The notes beneath the pieces were generated by a model that saw only the letters and a list, made by a program, of their open reading frames with translations, made no database searches and was not told the DNA's origin. A DNA stretch of 32,505 bases from the NCBI RefSeq assembly GCF_001590865.1, contig NZ_BBUY01000016.1:134420-166924 (forward strand). Reading direction: 5' to 3'. Positions 30,208-32,505 of the stretch are shown here, piece after piece (positions within the stretch are counted from its first letter, which is position 1; every line of letters begins with the position of its first letter). The position numbers and the translations under genes are program-made. The DNA is from Streptomyces sp. NBRC 110611 (lineage in GTDB: Bacteria > Actinomycetota > Actinomycetes > Streptomycetales > Streptomycetaceae).

Positions 30208-30858
30208 GTGGGCTGGAGCCTGGTGGTGCCGTTGAAACCGCTGGTACGGGCCAAGAGCAGGCTCTCGGCGGCCACCGGCGAGGAGTTCCGGCCGCGGCTG
30301 GCCCTGGCCTTCGCCCTGGACACCGTGACAGCGGCGCTGGCCTGCGCGGACGTCCAGGATGTGGTGGTTGTCACGGACGACTGGCGGGCCGGCGGGCCTC
30401 TGACGGCGCTGGGGGCCCGCGTCGTCCCCGACACACCGGCCCGGGGGCTGAACGCGGCACTGGCTCATGGAGCGGAAGAGGTCCGGGCGCGCCGCCCGGG
30501 CGCCGCGGTCGCCGCGCTCAACGCCGACCTTCCCGCGCTCCGTACTGCCGAGCTGGCCCGGGCCCTCCATTCCGCCTCGCTATTTCCCCGTGCATTTCTC
30601 GCCGATGCGGCGGATATCGGGACAACACTTCTGACCGCGACTTCCGGCGCGGAATTGGCCCCGGCATTCGGCGGGCCGTCGCGGGCCCGCCATCTGGCAT
30701 CGGGTGCACGGGAGATCACCGCGCCGGACGTGCCCTCGGTACGCCGTGACGTGGACACCGGAGAGGATCTGCGGGCCGCGCTGGCACTGGGGGTGGGACC
30801 GCACACCGCCCTGGCGGCACCGGCCCTCCCGCCGCAGGTCAGAGCGTCTGGAGTGTGA
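30208..30858 (+). CDS. cofC: 2-phospho-L-lactate (or phosphoenolpyruvate) guanylyltransferase
   Basis: CofC/FbiD adds GMP to phospholactate or PEP, providing the side-chain precursor of coenzyme F420. It has 216 residues from GTG 30208, with AAGGGAG upstream. The nucleotidyltransferase N-terminus is WSLVVPLKPLVRAKSRLSAA (Lys and Arg bind GTP phosphates). Then come the acidic VVVTDDWRAG, RGLNAALAHG, AALNADLPALRTAELARAL (metal-binding Asp pair region) and DIGTTLLTAT. FGGPSRARHL follows, as in the family. No other F420 gene is near. Its last 20 nt overlap the end of the convergent 67-residue gene. Confidence 0.93.
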   Translation: MGWSLVVPLKPLVRAKSRLSAATGEEFRPRLALAFALDTVTAALACADVQDVVVVTDDWRAGGPLTALGARVVPDTPARGLNAALAHGAEEVRARRPGAAVAALNADLPALRTAELARALHSASLFPRAFLADAADIGTTLLTATSGAELAPAFGGPSRARHLASGAREITAPDVPSVRRDVDTGEDLRAALALGVGPHTALAAPALPPQVRASGV

Positions 30859-31042
30859 TCAATTCGATATGCCGGGCGTCGCCCTGCCCGGTGACCTCGA
30901 TACGTACCCGCTGACCGGGCCGCAGCAGCAGGAGCCCGCCGGCGTCGAAGGCCGCGGTGTCGAAGGGCAGCGGGGTGCCGTCGTCCAGCAGCACACTGCC
31001 GGAGCGGGTCTCGGGGTCGTACGTGTACGCGGTGGCCTGCAT
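30839..31042 (-). CDS. Small beta-barrel-like protein (cold-shock-like), 67 aa
   Basis: From ATG 31042 the protein begins MQATAYTYDPETRSGSVLLD; the frame is open to 31087 but the first 15 residues look non-coding. The pattern of short beta strands (GSVLLDDGTPLPFDTAAFDA, LLLLRPGQRVRIEVTG, IELITL) resembles the OB-like fold of cold-shock proteins, but the RNA-binding aromatic motifs are absent, so nucleic-acid binding is not supported. Conserved in Streptomyces between cofC and hupS from memory. Its 3' end overlaps cofC by 20 nt in opposite orientation. Function unknown. Confidence 0.8.
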   Translation of the reverse strand: MQATAYTYDPETRSGSVLLDDGTPLPFDTAAFDAGGLLLLRPGQRVRIEVTGQGDARHIELITLQTL

Positions 31043-31089
31043 GGGAGAGAGCCTAGACGAGGGCGTCCGGGGCCCTGCCGGACACACCG

Positions 31090-31121
31090 CGGGCCGGGCT
31101 CCCCGGAGGGAGACCGGCCCG
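31090..31121. terminator. hupS terminator
   Basis: The stem CGGGCCGG-(G/A mismatch)-CTCCC pairs with GGGAG-CCGGCCCG around loop CGGA, 25 nt beyond the hupS stop. Confidence 0.82.
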
Positions 31122-31145
31122 ACGCATGGCGTCGCCGCTGCTGGA

Positions 31146-31832
31146 TTACCGCTTGCGGGCGGTCGTCTTCTTCGCCGTGGTCTTGCGCGCGGTGGCCTTC
31201 TTGGCGGGGGCCTTCTTCGCCGTCGTCTTCTTCGCGGGCGCGGTCTTCTTCGCCGTCGCCTTCTTCGCGGGGGCGGCCTTCTTGGCGGTGGTCTTCTTCG
31301 CCGTGGCGGCCTTCTTCGCGGGTGCCGCCTTCTTCGCCGCGGCGGCCTTCTTGGCGGTGGTGGTCTTCTTCGCGGTGACCTTCTTGGCGGTCACCTTCTT
31401 CGCCGCGGCGGCCTTCTTCGCGGGCGCCGCCTTCTTCGCCGCCGCCTTCTTCGCCGCGGCCTTCTTGGCGGCGGCCTTCTTCACCGTGGCCTTGCCGCCG
31501 GTCAGGCTGCCCTTCGGGGCCTTCTTCACGGCGACCTCGCCGCCCTTGGGGAGCTTCTTCGAGCCGCTCACCAGGTCCTTGAAGCCCTGGCCGGCGCGGA
31601 AGCGCGGCACCGAGGTCTTCTTGACCCGCACCCGCTCACCCGTCTGCGGGTTCCGGGCGTAGCGGGCCGGGCGGTCGACTTTCTCGAACGAGCCGAATCC
31701 GGTGACCGAAACGCGGTCGCCGGCGACAACTGCACGGACGATTGCGTCCAGTACCGCGTCCACCGCCTCCGCCGCGTTCTGGCGGCCGCCGAGCTTGTCG
31801 GCAATGGCTTCTACGAGCTGCGCCTTGTTCAC
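31146..31832 (-). CDS. hupS: HU-family nucleoid protein with lysine-rich tail (HupS)
   Basis: HupS is a DNA-bending, nucleoid-compacting protein; its Streptomyces form is known from sporulation. It has 228 residues from GTG 31832 (GGGGAAG upstream). The HU domain spans 1-90: MNKAQLVEAIADKLGGRQNA, VSVTGFGSFEKVDRPARYAR (signature) and NPQTGERVRVKK with the DNA-intercalating Pro region. The tail (about 100-228) is made of KKAAAKK, PAKK and TAKK type units, like histone H1, for linker-style DNA binding. The tail repeats are 9-18 nt units at DNA level and could expand or contract. A single promoter is proposed at 31884-31912; terminator at 31090. Confidence 0.96.
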   Translation of the reverse strand: MNKAQLVEAIADKLGGRQNAAEAVDAVLDAIVRAVVAGDRVSVTGFGSFEKVDRPARYARNPQTGERVRVKKTSVPRFRAGQGFKDLVSGSKKLPKGGEVAVKKAPKGSLTGGKATVKKAAAKKAAAKKAAAKKAAPAKKAAAAKKVTAKKVTAKKTTTAKKAAAAKKAAPAKKAATAKKTTAKKAAPAKKATAKKTAPAKKTTAKKAPAKKATARKTTAKKTTARKR

Positions 31833-31883
31833 GTCTTCCCCTTCGGAGACATTGCTGGAACGAAAGTTTCCAAGCTTTTTCGC

Positions 31884-31912
31884 ACGTTAGGCAGATATAT
31901 ACCGCAAATCAA
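31884..31912 (-). promoter_or_regulatory. hupS promoter
   Basis: On the minus strand TTGATT (-35, 31912-31907) and TAACGT (-10, 31889-31884) are 17 nt apart in an unusually A/T-rich stretch. This predicts a leader of about 45 nt. A second A/T box, TATATATC, lies within the spacer. Confidence 0.5.
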
Positions 31913-31957
31913 ACACGAAACGGGCTAATCACCCTTGTGCCGCAACGGACTCGACCT

Positions 31958-32203
31958 TCACGGAGTTCCATCGGCGGGCACATCTTCGGGGTATCGACCT
32001 TCGTCGAGGTCTTCCATGAAGCCCTCCAGACGCCTTGCCGCGTCCGCAAGATCGTGTTTAGCCGCGGCCGTGATGACGAGCAGCTTCCGGGTCAGCGCCA
32101 TCCGTACGCCCTCCGGGACTTGCAGTGTCCGCACTCTTGCGTGTGCGGCCTTGAGTTGGTCGGCGACGAAACCGTAGAGCTCGAGTTGGTCGTCGCGTTC
32201 CAT
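31958..32203 (-). CDS. Small conserved hypothetical protein (81 aa)
   Basis: I recognise this only as a protein conserved in Streptomyces next to hupS. From ATG 32203 it reads MERDDQLELYGFVADQLKAA, then a helical, basic middle (HARVRTLQVPEGVRMALTRK) and an amphipathic helix ending DLADAARRLEGFMEDLDEGR. It is all-alpha by eye, with no Cys, membrane segment or known motif. No Shine-Dalgarno sequence is present; CACAAT nine nt before the ATG could be a -10 box, which would make the mRNA leaderless. Encoded between leuD and hupS, same strand, with separating hairpins. Confidence 0.82.
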   Translation of the reverse strand: MERDDQLELYGFVADQLKAAHARVRTLQVPEGVRMALTRKLLVITAAAKHDLADAARRLEGFMEDLDEGRYPEDVPADGTP

Positions 32204-32269
32204 GCGCTAATTGTGCCATCTGCGGCGAGTTGTCGCTTCACGGGGCCTCAACAGGCGCCCCGAGACGCG

Positions 32270-32304
32270 GATGCGCCCCCTGCCAACTGCACAGGGGGCG
32301 CATC
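32270..32304. terminator. leuD terminator
   Basis: A perfect 13-bp stem (GATGCGCCCCCTG / CAGGGGGCGCATC) with a 9-nt loop lies 36 nt past the leuD stop on the minus strand. A second, 6-bp hairpin follows at about 32241-32262. Confidence 0.85.
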
Positions 32305-32339
32305 GTACGCAATAAGGCTTTGAGCCATAAAACCCGAGG

Positions 32340-32505
32340 TCAGGCCTCGATGGTACGCGGTTTGAACGGAGGCCTGTTCGCCTCGTACGCGGCGATGGCC
32401 GACTCCTCCCGAAGGGTGAGGCTGATGTCGTCCAGTCCCTCCATCAGGCGCCAACGGGCGTTCTCGTCCAGCTCGAAGTCGGCGGCCACTTCCGTGCCGT
32501 CGGCT
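32340..32505 (-). CDS. leuD: 3-isopropylmalate dehydratase small subunit LeuD (C-terminal part)
   Basis: Only the last 55 codons are in the window. They contain DFELDENARWRLMEGLDDIS and end ESAIAAYEANRPPFKPRTIE-A, the typical LeuD C-terminus. LeuD and LeuC together isomerise 2-isopropylmalate to 3-isopropylmalate in leucine synthesis. The gene would continue beyond the window edge, with leuC expected upstream of it. Confidence 0.92.
   Translation of the reverse strand, partial: ADGTEVAADFELDENARWRLMEGLDDISLTLREESAIAAYEANRPPFKPRTIEA

Noticed and set aside
31146..31500. CRISPR-like array or satellite in hupS
   Set aside because: The periodicity is explained by the Lys/Ala tail codons in a continuous reading frame; no spacers.

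Overview
The window is chromosomal DNA from a high-GC actinomycete, almost certainly a Streptomyces or a close relative. Third codon positions are nearly all G or C, GTG and TTG starts are common, coding density is high, and the gene families and order (ftsY, glcP, smc, acyP, CAP-domain protein, mutM, rnc, rpmF, DUF177, DivIVA-like, coaD, rsmD, recG, DhaL/FakA-like, rpmB, thiD, thiL, RAM protein, DUF3515, ddl, gpsA, plsC, cofC, hupS, leuD) are those of the conserved Streptomyces core. Identification is from remembered family sequences and synteny; no search was run.

Layout: 1-435 holds what looks like a frameshifted minus-strand gene, followed by ftsY (signal-recognition receptor). A 464-nt gap with a long inverted repeat then leads to a small accessory block: an NCS1 cytosine/purine permease, a cupin, and a divergent DJ-1/AraC regulator. 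Next come glcP (glucose permease, with a clear promoter and operator-like repeats) and smc (condensin). From 11.2 to 18.6 kb there is a small coiled-coil protein, acylphosphatase, a divergent secreted CAP-domain protein, and then minus-strand information-processing genes: rnc-mutM, DUF177-rpmF, a DivIVA-like coiled coil, and coaD overlapping rsmD. From 18.7 to 26.0 kb lie recG, a DhaL/FakA-like kinase, divergent rpmB, thiD and thiL. The last part holds a stand-alone RAM protein and a DUF3515 lipoprotein (plus strand), plsC-gpsA-ddl (minus strand; phospholipid and peptidoglycan precursors), cofC (coenzyme F420), a small beta-barrel-like protein, the lysine-rich HU protein hupS, a small conserved protein and the 3' end of leuD.

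The outstanding feature is in recG. A 249-residue intein (20112-20858) interrupts the ATP-binding P-loop exactly between its Lys and Thr. Its first residue is Ala, and it carries the Trp/Cys/Thr set that defines class 3 inteins, which splice without an N-terminal nucleophile. Its LAGLIDADG endonuclease is reduced to two close-set remnant motifs, the second lacking the catalytic Asp. The same gene also carries a short palindrome-bearing insertion and a tandemly repeated 3' end. RecG activity should therefore depend on protein splicing.

Other points: tandem duplications spanning the stop codons of recG and thiL, an octamer repeat beside the mutM ribosome-binding site, a DUF177 gene with no usual start codon at its conserved N-terminus, and unusually strong intergenic hairpins. 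No tRNA, rRNA, CRISPR, insertion sequence or prophage gene was found.
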